Part shown: positions 33,531 to 41,584 of the stretch, piece after piece
Numbering within the stretch: position 1 is the stretch's first letter
How the letters are laid out: every line of letters begins with the position of its first letter
The notes under the pieces: model-generated
Databases searched by the model: none
What the model saw: the letters and a program-made list of their open reading frames with translations, nothing else
What the model was told of the DNA's origin: nothing
Program-made: the position numbers and the translations under genes
DNA from: Peptococcaceae bacterium
GTDB lineage: Bacteria; Bacillota; Peptococcia; Peptococcales; Peptococcaceae
Assembly: GCA_019420345.1 (NCBI GenBank)
Contig: JAHZHI010000055.1
Span: 1-64,000, forward strand
Length of the DNA: 64,000 bases
Direction: 5' to 3'

Positions 33531-34364
33531 ATGAAAAAGCTCAATAGGATTCTTCTTGTTCTCAGCCTTGCGCTCTGCCTGGTCGGCGGCGTCCTGCTCG
33601 CTGTCGGTGCCTTTGCCGGCGGCATTGACGACGCCCAGGAGATCGCCGGCACTCGTACACGCACCTACAACCAGGAAAAAATGCAGCTCGAAGACTTCAC
33701 AGCCATCGATGCCGATCTCGCCACTTCCGATCTTGAGATTCGCCCATCCAGCGATGACCACGCCTATCTGGAATATCACATTGACGCCCCACTTGACCGT
33801 CAGCCCCTTGAAACGACCGTGCAAAATCAGGTGCTCACCCTGCGTGATTGGCGCGAAGGCGAAAGCAACGACGTCACACCTTCTGTCTCAAATCTTCTCA
33901 GCTGGCTGCCATATGGCGAACATCGCAGCATCAATAACAGTGAAGTCATTCTCTACCTGCCTGCGACCACCTTTGAGCGCTGCACCATCGACATGGACAT
34001 TGGCGAACTCACCATCGATGGACTGAATGCCAGCGCACTTGATCTGTCTCTCAGCGTCGGCGATCTTACCCTTAAAAACTGCACCTTTGCCAGCAGCGAC
34101 ATTGACCTGGACCTGGGCGACGCCAATGGTGACAATATCTCCATGACTGGCGACAACAGTGTCAGTCTCTCCACCGGTGACCTTTCCTTCAAACTGACAA
34201 ATCCAGATACTCTGAACATTAACGCCGATACAGACATAGGCGACGTTAACACCAACGACCGCTACACTGGTAACCTTAGCGACAGCCACTTCAACCAAAC
34301 CAGCGACAACGCCAGCGGCAGCCTCACCCTTTACGCTGACCTTGGCGACATCACACTCGAATAA
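33531..34364 (+). CDS. DUF4097 extracytoplasmic protein
   Basis: 277 residues. An N-terminal hydrophobic segment (about 7-30) acts as signal or anchor. The rest is a beta-helix-like ladder with repeated short strands such as DIGELTIDG, SVGDLTLKN, STGDLSFKL and DLGDITLE, as in LiaG-type DUF4097 proteins. It starts three bases after the DUF1700 stop. Likely senses or protects the cell envelope; closed by the terminator at 34426. Confidence 0.86.
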   Translation: MKKLNRILLVLSLALCLVGGVLLAVGAFAGGIDDAQEIAGTRTRTYNQEKMQLEDFTAIDADLATSDLEIRPSSDDHAYLEYHIDAPLDRQPLETTVQNQVLTLRDWREGESNDVTPSVSNLLSWLPYGEHRSINNSEVILYLPATTFERCTIDMDIGELTIDGLNASALDLSLSVGDLTLKNCTFASSDIDLDLGDANGDNISMTGDNSVSLSTGDLSFKLTNPDTLNINADTDIGDVNTNDRYTGNLSDSHFNQTSDNASGSLTLYADLGDITLE

Positions 34365-34425
34365 ACATCATCACAACCTCATTCTTTATCATTTATTGAA
34401 CGAAAAAAATATTTCTCTCCGTTTT

Positions 34426-34453
34426 GAAGCAGCAAATTGGCTGCTTCTTTTTT
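34426..34453 (+). terminator. terminator of the PadR-DUF1700-DUF4097 operon
   Basis: Perfect 8-bp stem GAAGCAGC/GCTGCTTC (34426-34433 with 34440-34447) then a T-run. Confidence 0.9.
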
Positions 34454-34499
34454 ATGTTCCGAAAATAGTGTCTGTTAATTGCTGCTCCCGTTATTTTCA

Positions 34500-34546
34500 T
34501 TGACACAAGCTGCCTCTCGCACTATTATAGTTCTGAAACGAACTAT
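34500..34546 (+). promoter_or_regulatory. marR-MATE promoter with operator
   Basis: TTGACA (34500-34505), 17-bp spacer, TATTAT (34523-34528). A perfect inverted repeat ATAGTTC-6-GAACTAT (34527-34546) overlaps the end of the -10 and the start site, a typical autoregulated MarR arrangement. Confidence 0.85.
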
Positions 34547-34564
34547 TTTCAAAGGAGTGTCTGT

Positions 34565-35017
34565 ATGGATACGCACTGGAACATTCTATTCACCGTCAAA
34601 GAAGCCTATTCAAGCTGCATCCATCCGATCTGCGAAAAATACGGCATCAATTTAATGGCATATTCTATTTTAATGTTATTGGCAGACAATGCAGCGCAAA
34701 ATACGGCACAAGAGCTCGCAAACACCTATCATTTGTCAAAATCACACATCTCAACATCCTTGACAGCATTGGAAAACAAAGGCTACATACAACGTTTGAA
34801 AAAAAATGGCCAGCGAAAAAACATCCACATCAAGATACTGCCAGCCGGGTTTGAAGTTGTCACAGCAGGAAAATCTGCCCTGGGCGACCTGGCACAAGTT
34901 GCTGCGCAGGGATTTTCAGAGCAGGAAGCCCTTTTTTTAAACAATAGTTTGATTAGGCTCAACGACAACCTGGAACGATACATTCAAGGAAAACAGGAGG
35001 AAAAACAATCGTTATGA
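34565..35017 (+). CDS. MarR-family regulator
   Basis: 150 residues: winged helix with QELANTYHLSKSHISTSLTAL and GYIQRLKKNGQRKN, flanked by dimerisation helices. AAAGGAG precedes the ATG. It overlaps the MATE gene by four bases (ATGA) and most likely represses both from the operator at 34527-34546. Confidence 0.88.
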   Translation: MDTHWNILFTVKEAYSSCIHPICEKYGINLMAYSILMLLADNAAQNTAQELANTYHLSKSHISTSLTALENKGYIQRLKKNGQRKNIHIKILPAGFEVVTAGKSALGDLAQVAAQGFSEQEALFLNNSLIRLNDNLERYIQGKQEEKQSL

Positions 35018-36369
35018 AAGAAGATCTCTCACAAGATAAAAGAATCTATACCATGGCAGAGGAAACACCGGTAAAAGCCGTGCTTAAAATGGGCGTGCCC
35101 GTCACAATGGGCATGCTGTTCATGGTCGTTTACAATCTCGTCGACACCTATTTCATTGGGTTGCTCCATGACGACTACCAACTGGCGGCTACGAACCTTT
35201 CTTATCCTGTAATGATGGTATCGGTCGCAATTGCAAACATCGTGGGCAACGGCGGCGCTTCGTACATAGCCCGCTGTATTGGTGCCGGCCAACGGGAACG
35301 TGCAGCACACACACTCACAACCGGCCTTGAAATGATTCTCATCTGCGGCATTTTACTAGCCATCGTCGGCACGATATGGATCGACCCCATCGTCACACTG
35401 CTAGGGGCATCTGAAAAAACATTTGCCTATACGAAAGATTACTGTCTTGTGACGATCCTCGGTTCTGTATTTTTAATGAGCAATTTTGCCGTGGGGCAGC
35501 TGCTGCGCAGCGAGGGGTCAACATTCTACTCAATGATCGGCATGATCAGCGGCACCATTGCCAACATCATTTTGGACCCAATCTTTATTTTCACCTTTAA
35601 CTTGCAAATAACAGGCGCTGCCATCGCCACAGTGCTTGGCAACGTGCTCAGCACCGCCATCTTCTTATCCTTCTATATCAGAAGGAAAACCCTTTTGAGA
35701 CCATCTCTGCAATATATCAAGCCAAAGAAAAAAATTGTCAAAGAAATTCTGCTCGTGGGCGTGCCGAGCACACTCGAGCAGCTTTTTGCAACCGTCGCCA
35801 TGATTGTCAACAACAACCTCGCTGCCGGTTACGGTGAGCAGACCGTTGCCGCCATGGGTATCGTCAACAAGATTATGAGCTTTGGCACCTACATCTACCA
35901 GGGCATGGCCGGTGGCTGCCAACCATTAATGGGCTATAACTTTGGAGCGCGCAATTATAAGCGCATGAAACGCCTGCTCATCACCGGCGCCTCCGTCACT
36001 GCCGCAATCGAGCTGGTGGTCATGGCGATCTTTGGTCTTTTCGCACCATACTTGATTAGTATTTTCACCGCTTCCGCCGAAGTCATCTCAATCGGTGCCA
36101 CCACCATGCGGGCACTCATGCTGATGCTGCCCTTCGTTGCTGTAACCACCATTGTCCGGAGCACTTTCAACGCCATGGGAAAACCAATGTTTGCCTTTGG
36201 CATCACCGTCATCCGTCAAGGAGTGCTCTACATTCCATTCTTATTGCTCTTCAACCATCTATGGGGTTACACCGGATTGATCCATGCACAGCCTAGCGAA
36301 GAAGTCGTCTGCATGCTCTTCGCCCTGTGGCTAATGTTTTCACGTTTGAAAAAACTCCCAAATCAATAA
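35014..36369 (+). CDS. MATE-family efflux transporter (second copy)
   Basis: 451 residues, twelve hydrophobic segments. Markers: VPVTMGMLFMVVYNLVDTYFIG and CQPLMGYNFGARN. It resembles the NorM/MepA group and differs clearly from the MATE at 30495-31862. Translationally coupled to the MarR gene, as in MepR-MepA. AGGAGG lies upstream of the ATG. Confidence 0.9.
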   Translation: MKEDLSQDKRIYTMAEETPVKAVLKMGVPVTMGMLFMVVYNLVDTYFIGLLHDDYQLAATNLSYPVMMVSVAIANIVGNGGASYIARCIGAGQRERAAHTLTTGLEMILICGILLAIVGTIWIDPIVTLLGASEKTFAYTKDYCLVTILGSVFLMSNFAVGQLLRSEGSTFYSMIGMISGTIANIILDPIFIFTFNLQITGAAIATVLGNVLSTAIFLSFYIRRKTLLRPSLQYIKPKKKIVKEILLVGVPSTLEQLFATVAMIVNNNLAAGYGEQTVAAMGIVNKIMSFGTYIYQGMAGGCQPLMGYNFGARNYKRMKRLLITGASVTAAIELVVMAIFGLFAPYLISIFTASAEVISIGATTMRALMLMLPFVAVTTIVRSTFNAMGKPMFAFGITVIRQGVLYIPFLLLFNHLWGYTGLIHAQPSEEVVCMLFALWLMFSRLKKLPNQ

Positions 36370-36389
36370 ACCGCTCCCTTCGCCCATAC

Positions 36390-36431
36390 GAGGCGTGGCA
36401 ACTGTAGAATACAGCTGTTACGCCTCTTTTT
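36390..36431 (+). terminator. terminator of the marR-MATE operon
   Basis: Stem GAGGCGT/ACGCCTC (36390-36396 with 36420-36426) with an inner CTGTA/TACAG hairpin, followed by a T-run. Confidence 0.75.
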
Positions 36432-36512
36432 CATTCTACATGCAGGCATAAGAAAAGCCCAAACCATCGGATCAACCAAACGATTTGAGCAAAACAATAT
36501 TCTGATGTTCTA

Positions 36513-36565
36513 TTTACGCTTCTACCTGACGCACAAGGTTGACCATTTCGATGGCGGCCTGGCGC
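36513..36565 (-). repeat. direct repeat of the ribH 3' end, left copy
   Basis: 36513-36559 matches 41088-41134 at 46 of 47 bases. The one difference (36535 A, 41110 G on the plus strand) is silent in ribH. After a one-base gap the match continues to 36565. Same orientation as ribH. Together the copies bracket the A+T-rich island. About 50 bases downstream on the minus strand a weak hairpin and TTTTCTT (36457-36490) may end transcripts. Confidence 0.88.
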
Positions 36566-36660
36566 AATTCTTGATCATGAGGACGCCTTAAACATTCACA
36601 CAGATAGATCCAGAAACCATCCACATAACTAGTAACCGAACCAACCATTTTATCCCCCAT
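36514..36660 (-). CDS. small 48-residue ORF with a RibH C-terminal tail
   Basis: ATG at 36660, two bases after the stop of the Crp-type gene, TAA at 36514. The last 14 residues (AAIEMVNLVRQVEA) are identical to the RibH C-terminus; the first 34 (MGDKMVGSVTSYVDGFWIYL...) match nothing I know. Only a weak GA-rich RBS is seen. Either a chimeric small protein made by integration, or a chance extension into the ribH-derived repeat. Confidence 0.4.
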   Translation of the reverse strand: MGDKMVGSVTSYVDGFWIYLCECLRRPHDQELRQAAIEMVNLVRQVEA

Positions 36661-36662
36661 AT

Positions 36663-37340
36663 CTATCTCATTCGCTGTTCTTCTAATTCAGAAATCATTC
36701 TTCCTAAATAATCCAAATCAATGACTAAAATACGTTTTCCTGATAAACGTTGTATAACGCCTAACTTTTCCAACTCCAACAAATATTTACTAATATTTGT
36801 TGTATGTGTACCAATCAACGATGCCATATCCTGACGAGATAAATAATCATCTAATATGACACCTCGTTCTAATTTTACAGAAGATGTTATTGCTATTTCA
36901 TAGAGCAACCTATAAAAGCGTACTTTACAAAATAAATTTGAATCATTGATAAAATTCTCTATTAATCCTTCATATCTTTCATATACCTGATTCATAAAAT
37001 TTAAAAAGAAATCTGGTATTGCCGCTCCCAATGAAAAAAAGTCTTCTTTCGTTATCATCAACAACTCACAAGTTTTAACAACCTGAATTTGTTTACTAAT
37101 ATTAAGCTTTTTTGCATGAAAAGTGGGAATAACGCAACCATCTCTTAGCAACCAAAGCAACCGCTCATTGCCTTCCATATCATTAACATATACTTTAATA
37201 ATACCATGATTTAAAAGATAAATATATTTGTCATCCGGAGAAAAAAATTGTTCCCCAGCTTCCAACGTATATTTTAGCTGTGCATTGTCTAAAAAGACAT
37301 TTTTCAAATATATATCATATGAAAAAAAATCAAAAACCAT
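36663..37340 (-). CDS. Crp/Fnr-family regulator
   Basis: 225 residues. A cyclic-nucleotide-binding-type beta-barrel (about 20-110, KYIYLLNHGIIKVYVND) is followed by a long dimer helix and a Crp-type helix-turn-helix (LSRQDMASLIGTHTTNISKYLLELEKLGVI, in two parts about 165-195). No cysteine set for an Fe-S cluster is seen. The effector is unknown. Strongly A+T-rich. It lies downstream of, and in the same direction as, the transporter and phosphodiesterase of the island and probably controls them. Confidence 0.85.
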   Translation of the reverse strand: MVFDFFSYDIYLKNVFLDNAQLKYTLEAGEQFFSPDDKYIYLLNHGIIKVYVNDMEGNERLLWLLRDGCVIPTFHAKKLNISKQIQVVKTCELLMITKEDFFSLGAAIPDFFLNFMNQVYERYEGLIENFINDSNLFCKVRFYRLLYEIAITSSVKLERGVILDDYLSRQDMASLIGTHTTNISKYLLELEKLGVIQRLSGKRILVIDLDYLGRMISELEEQRMR

Positions 37341-37404
37341 TGCCTATCACCATCCACTGCACTTGTACTACTAATATATACGCAACCAAACCACTACACA
37401 ATAC

Positions 37405-37452
37405 TTTAAATCAAACAAGCGACAGGAAATACCGTCACTTGTTTGATTTAAA
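37405..37452 (-). terminator. terminator after the SLC13-type gene
   Basis: A long stem: TTTAAATCAAACAAG (37405-37419) pairs with CTTGTTTGATTTAAA (37438-37452), plus an inner GAC/GTC. It directly follows the transporter stop codon. The Crp-type gene downstream therefore has separate transcription or needs readthrough. Confidence 0.7.
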
Positions 37453-37454
37453 AA

Positions 37455-38900
37455 CTATAGCATTACAAATCCCAATGGAATTCCCACACAGATCATGGAT
37501 AATTCAACCGTCAGAAGAACAATAATCCCATATTTTAAAGCTTCTCGTTTACCAATCCATTCATACCCATAAATCAAAGCCCCACGATTAGATGCTGCTG
37601 GTGTTGAAAGAGCAGCCAATAAACATTGACTACCACCCGCAGCAATAATCAATGCAACTTGTTCCGCCATTCCAATTTCAATAACCAATGAGCTAATTAA
37701 TGGAATTAATGTTGTTGCTAATATTAAATTATGTGCAAATTGTGTAGTAACACCTAATAAAATTAAACTAAAGACAATAATGACCACTGGTGACATACTA
37801 TAGAACAATGGAGAAATAATCTCAACAATGTATCCAATAATATTCGTATCTTCAGAAGCTAGTGCCGCTCCCATCGGCATTGTTGCTGCAACCAATGCCA
37901 TTAAGTCCCAATTCACACCTTTGTGTTCCAACGTAGCAAAATCGGCAACGCTTTTTTCTTTGAAACGCAGTGCACAGGCAATACATATCGCAATAATCAA
38001 ACATCCAAAATCACCAACCAGGTTATAAAATCGAACAAGAAAGAAGCTTTCTGGCAATATTAACGGTAATAGAATTACGATTGTAAATCCTACGACAATA
38101 CTCCCGGATATAATTTGTGCCTTCTCGAACTTTGAGCTTCGACCGTTTGTAATTTGTTCCACTGTTAATGATTTAAACTTTGAAACATCCACATGCAATA
38201 TTTTTCCGGCAATTATATACAATACTAACGCAACAAAAGAAATAACGATCATATAAACAATAAATTTTCCAGAAGGAATAGAAAGACCCGTAGCTTGATT
38301 CAAGGCATTCAAACATACTTTAGGAAAAACTTGATACGGCATAACCGTTCCGCCAAGTGTCGCCATTTGTAAAACACCAACATGTAAAAATGCAGCAGTG
38401 TTGTGTTTTCGTTCATACCCAACGATATCACAAATGCTCCCCAAAATTGCCCAGAAGAAGAATATAATAGCATAAGTCATAATGAAAATGCCTAAGATAT
38501 AGGCCGCTATGAATAACATAATAACAAAAACCCAAGGCTTTCCAGCAATGAATCGTCTAGTCAAAAACCAAATAGCAACCTTTTCACTAAGCCCCGATTC
38601 CGTTGCATAAGACGCAATGATAAAAAAGAAGAAAATCTGTAAAAAAGTGCTATTCCCAAAACCTTGTGCAAATGCGTCAGATACCGTCACATAACCTGTA
38701 GTGCCCAAAGCAACCAATCCCAGAAAAGATGGCCACAACATATCCACAAACATCCATCCATAGACAAGCCCTAAAAAAACACCCAATACTTTCATACCAA
38801 TATCGGTTATTGAGCCAATTTCTGGCAAATAACCAAAGCCAAACATGATGAGCAACATTATAATACTATGAATATTATACTTTATATCTTTGTTCAACAT
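37455..38900 (-). CDS. SLC13/DASS-family anion transporter
   Basis: 481 residues, about twelve hydrophobic segments. Family features are an early VDMLWPSFLGLVALG region and a C-terminal GGSQCLLAALSTPAASNRGALIYGYEW that resembles the second substrate/sodium-binding loop. It probably imports an organic or inorganic divalent anion with sodium; substrate not decidable. ATG at 38900 with AAAGGGG upstream. A+T-rich, with the phosphodiesterase upstream. Confidence 0.78.
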   Translation of the reverse strand: MLNKDIKYNIHSIIMLLIMFGFGYLPEIGSITDIGMKVLGVFLGLVYGWMFVDMLWPSFLGLVALGTTGYVTVSDAFAQGFGNSTFLQIFFFFIIASYATESGLSEKVAIWFLTRRFIAGKPWVFVIMLFIAAYILGIFIMTYAIIFFFWAILGSICDIVGYERKHNTAAFLHVGVLQMATLGGTVMPYQVFPKVCLNALNQATGLSIPSGKFIVYMIVISFVALVLYIIAGKILHVDVSKFKSLTVEQITNGRSSKFEKAQIISGSIVVGFTIVILLPLILPESFFLVRFYNLVGDFGCLIIAICIACALRFKEKSVADFATLEHKGVNWDLMALVAATMPMGAALASEDTNIIGYIVEIISPLFYSMSPVVIIVFSLILLGVTTQFAHNLILATTLIPLISSLVIEIGMAEQVALIIAAGGSQCLLAALSTPAASNRGALIYGYEWIGKREALKYGIIVLLTVELSMICVGIPLGFVML

Positions 38901-38923
38901 AAACTTTCGCCCCTTTATGTTGA

Positions 38924-38963
38924 AAGCCCCCGGCAATCTTGATCAACAAACTGCCGGGAGCCT
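38924..38963 (-). terminator. intercistronic hairpin between phosphodiesterase and carrier genes
   Basis: Stem of about ten pairs (CCCCGGCA near 38928-38935 with TGCCGGG near 38952-38958), 16-base loop. On the minus strand only CTTTC follows, so it may attenuate or process the mRNA and lower carrier expression rather than stop it fully. Confidence 0.5.
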
Positions 38964-38979
38964 TCTTTTCACCTAATGT

Positions 38980-40914
38980 TTATTGCTCCAAAGCTTGGTA
39001 AATAACAGCACCTTCACAGTTTTTCGGCACCGGAATGCCCGTAAGCGCACAAACTGTTGGAACAACATCAACCGCACGCACACGTCTCTCAATCAAATTA
39101 TGAGCTTTTACACCAGCCCCCATCATTGCAAAGAACGCTTTAACCGACGTTCCTTTGTAACTGTGAGTTGTTAATGACGTACCATGTACACGTGTCCATT
39201 CTGGATTAAACACAAAATAAATATCACCAACGGTGCTGCCATACAATCCCAAGACTTCCATTTCATCGCGGTCAAAGGCGAAAGCAACAGGGCGTCGTCC
39301 TTGTTCATCTTTATAATCCAGAAGATCATTTTTAATTTTCTTGACCAAGCTGTCATAATCTTTTGGATCAACAATACCCTCAGGATCTCTTCCCTTCAAA
39401 TTGATATAAATATAGCCACTTCTTTGGCCCAGTGCTACGGTTTTGCTCCAGTCAATAACTGGCACGCCACCACTGCGATCTACAGATAAATAGCCGAGAT
39501 CTTCCATGACCTTGCCGCCAACACTCCAAGGGTCACCAACAAGCGGCGTTTCGCAATCTTCAGCCTTACTCATGCCGCCATGATCCGATGCCAAAACAAT
39601 AACGGTATTGCCATCATCAAAAGCTTCCATCATCCGCTTAACAAGATGATCGGTAATCTTATAATATTCACGAATGATATTCATATAATAGTCCGCTTTT
39701 TCACCAGTGTATTCCGGCAAGCACAAATTCTGATAATTATGATTGCAGCAATCAAGTGCATGACAATGCATATAAAATACATCCCATGGTTTATTTTCGC
39801 CTAAATAAATCATAGAATTTTCGATCCATTCATATTCTGCGGCCATGGTTTCAAGCATAACATCGTCAAAACCACAAGCAGACATATGAAGCATTGGACC
39901 AACGTTCTCAAGCAATTCATCCGCGATGGTTTGTGGATAGAAATATTTTTTGTTACTTGCGTCAAGGATATAGCTTCGATACAACGTATAACTCGATGCA
40001 TCTGCCGCTAGTTCAATCAATTTTACTTTATAGTACACTTTTGATGTAATATTAGTGAATGTAAATTCATCTTCAATCCAATCAGAGTATTCACCAATTT
40101 TTACGGTACCGATTGGCGTTTCATCAGAACGCTTTTTGAGAATTTCCATGGTATCATATTTACCATCTGCATTTTTCACCAATCTGCCATAACGTCTCGT
40201 ACGACCTTGGTTCAGCAGCAATACTGTTGTAAGTTCGCCGTCTTTGTCCTTAATTGGACAATTGTATCGGTCAATTTTAAATTTGATATTTGTTGCATTG
40301 GTTCTTTTATCATCAGCAATAACAAAACTTTCAGTTTGATTTTCTTCATAGTCACGGAATTCAAAATCCAACGTTTCAATATCGTCTTCGACCACGCAGC
40401 CTAAACCTGAATTGTTCTTTTCATGCAATTCCGATTCTACATCAGCGTTGTTGATATCACCAAAATAAATGCCCTCGCTTTCACAATATCCATGAGAATT
40501 AGGATTAATTGCAGTTCCATCAACAGCGATAATTTTTTCATTTGTTGGTGGCCATGCCGTTGGATAATTGAAAACAATCGCATTTCCACCCGCCTTAATT
40601 GCAGAATCCCAAATAAATTCAGCTCGACAAAGCTTAGAATTAAATCCTACATCTAATTGCGTCAATGGATTTCCTGATTCATGATTCCAGTAGCAGGTTA
40701 TTCCGTGAGTTCCTGGATACGCACCAGTTGCTAAACTGGCCCAGTTTGGAGGAGTAATCGTTGGTTGAACGCCCAACATGCCATAATCTTTATTTGCCGT
40801 ACCTTTATCAATAAATTTCTGAATATTAGGAAGTGCTCCCTCGTTCAAAAAACGAGACATCAACATTGGATCTGCACCGTCAATACCTAAAAATAACACT
40901 CTTCTATTTTTCAT
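38980..40914 (-). CDS. type I phosphodiesterase / alkaline-phosphatase-superfamily protein
   Basis: 644 residues. Opening RRVLFLGIDGADPMLM gives the first metal-binding Asp. PTITPPNWASLATGAYPGTHG (about 51-70) carries the nucleophile Thr. Further ligands lie in the region with MHCHALDCCNHNY, in LASDHGGM, and in the late HGTSLTTHSYKGT. A large insert (about 150-330) separates the first core parts. No signal peptide, so cytosolic. Cleaves a phosphate mono- or diester; substrate unknown. ATG follows AGGAGG. First gene of the A+T-rich island block, followed by the carrier that might import its substrate. Confidence 0.82.
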   Translation of the reverse strand: MKNRRVLFLGIDGADPMLMSRFLNEGALPNIQKFIDKGTANKDYGMLGVQPTITPPNWASLATGAYPGTHGITCYWNHESGNPLTQLDVGFNSKLCRAEFIWDSAIKAGGNAIVFNYPTAWPPTNEKIIAVDGTAINPNSHGYCESEGIYFGDINNADVESELHEKNNSGLGCVVEDDIETLDFEFRDYEENQTESFVIADDKRTNATNIKFKIDRYNCPIKDKDGELTTVLLLNQGRTRRYGRLVKNADGKYDTMEILKKRSDETPIGTVKIGEYSDWIEDEFTFTNITSKVYYKVKLIELAADASSYTLYRSYILDASNKKYFYPQTIADELLENVGPMLHMSACGFDDVMLETMAAEYEWIENSMIYLGENKPWDVFYMHCHALDCCNHNYQNLCLPEYTGEKADYYMNIIREYYKITDHLVKRMMEAFDDGNTVIVLASDHGGMSKAEDCETPLVGDPWSVGGKVMEDLGYLSVDRSGGVPVIDWSKTVALGQRSGYIYINLKGRDPEGIVDPKDYDSLVKKIKNDLLDYKDEQGRRPVAFAFDRDEMEVLGLYGSTVGDIYFVFNPEWTRVHGTSLTTHSYKGTSVKAFFAMMGAGVKAHNLIERRVRAVDVVPTVCALTGIPVPKNCEGAVIYQALEQ

Positions 40915-41030
40915 ATTAAATACCTCCTAAATGATTTCTTCACTACACGTAGAGAATATCACGATGCATGAACACAGCACTTAGAAATTACCAACTTCTT
41001 ATCGTTTTCATTTATTTTTCTTATCAAAAA

Positions 41031-41069
41031 AAGACCATTGCAACACAAAACTTGCGTTGCAATGGTCTT
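41031..41069 (-). terminator. terminator after ribH
   Basis: Perfect 14-bp stem AAGACCATTGCAAC/GTTGCAATGGTCTT (41031-41044 with 41056-41069), then a T-run on the minus strand. It lies 19 bases after the ribH stop; no similar hairpin accompanies the second ribH 3' copy. Confidence 0.93.
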
Positions 41070-41087
41070 TCTATTTTCATTTTATTT

Positions 41088-41141
41088 TTTACGCTTCTAC
41101 CTGACGCACGAGGTTGACCATTTCGATGGCGGCCATGGCGC
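41088..41141 (-). repeat. direct repeat of the ribH 3' end, right copy (in intact ribH)
   Basis: The last ~50 bases of intact ribH. Matches 36513-36565 (46 of 47, then one-base gap and six more matches), 4575 bases away in the same orientation. Confidence 0.88.
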
Positions 41142-41556
41142 TGTCGTAGCCTTTGTTGCCAGCTTTGGTGCCGGCGCGTTCGATGGCTTGTTCAATGTTT
41201 TCAGTGGTGACGACGCCGAAGAGCACTGGCACGCCGCTGGAGAGAGAGACGCTGGCGATGCCTTTGGAGACTTCGTTGCAGACACAGTCATAGTGGCTGG
41301 TGGCACCGCGGATCACGGCACCGAGGCAGATGACGGCGTCGTATTTGCCGCTTTCGGCCATTTTCTTCGCGATGAGTGGGATTTCGAAAGCACCTGGCAC
41401 CCAAGCGAGATCGATGTCTTCTTCCTTGACATCGTGACGCAGCAAGGCATCACGGGCACCTGCGACGAGTTTAGAAACGATGAATTCATTAAAACGCGCA
41501 GCAACAATGCCAATTTTAATGCCGTCCGATACGAGTTTTCCTTCAAATGTGTTCAT
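41089..41556 (-). CDS. ribH: 6,7-dimethyl-8-ribityllumazine synthase RibH
   Basis: 155 residues, full length. Motifs: VAARFNEFIV, WVPGAFEIPL, CLGAVIRGATSHYD, GVPVLFGVVTTENIEQA and AGTKAGNKG. Condenses the ribityl pyrimidine with 3,4-dihydroxybutanone phosphate; normally an icosahedral or pentameric shell. Last gene of the rib operon, 28 bases after the ribBA stop. Its 3' end is duplicated at 36513-36565. Confidence 0.96.
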   Translation of the reverse strand: MNTFEGKLVSDGIKIGIVAARFNEFIVSKLVAGARDALLRHDVKEEDIDLAWVPGAFEIPLIAKKMAESGKYDAVICLGAVIRGATSHYDCVCNEVSKGIASVSLSSGVPVLFGVVTTENIEQAIERAGTKAGNKGYDSAMAAIEMVNLVRQVEA

Positions 41557-41584
41557 GATAAGACTTCCTTTCTTTAGTTAACAA

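Noticed and set aside
36513..36660. A second, complete ribH gene
   Set aside because: Only about 50 bases match the ribH 3' end; upstream sequence has no RibH motifs, so this is a fragment or att-like repeat.
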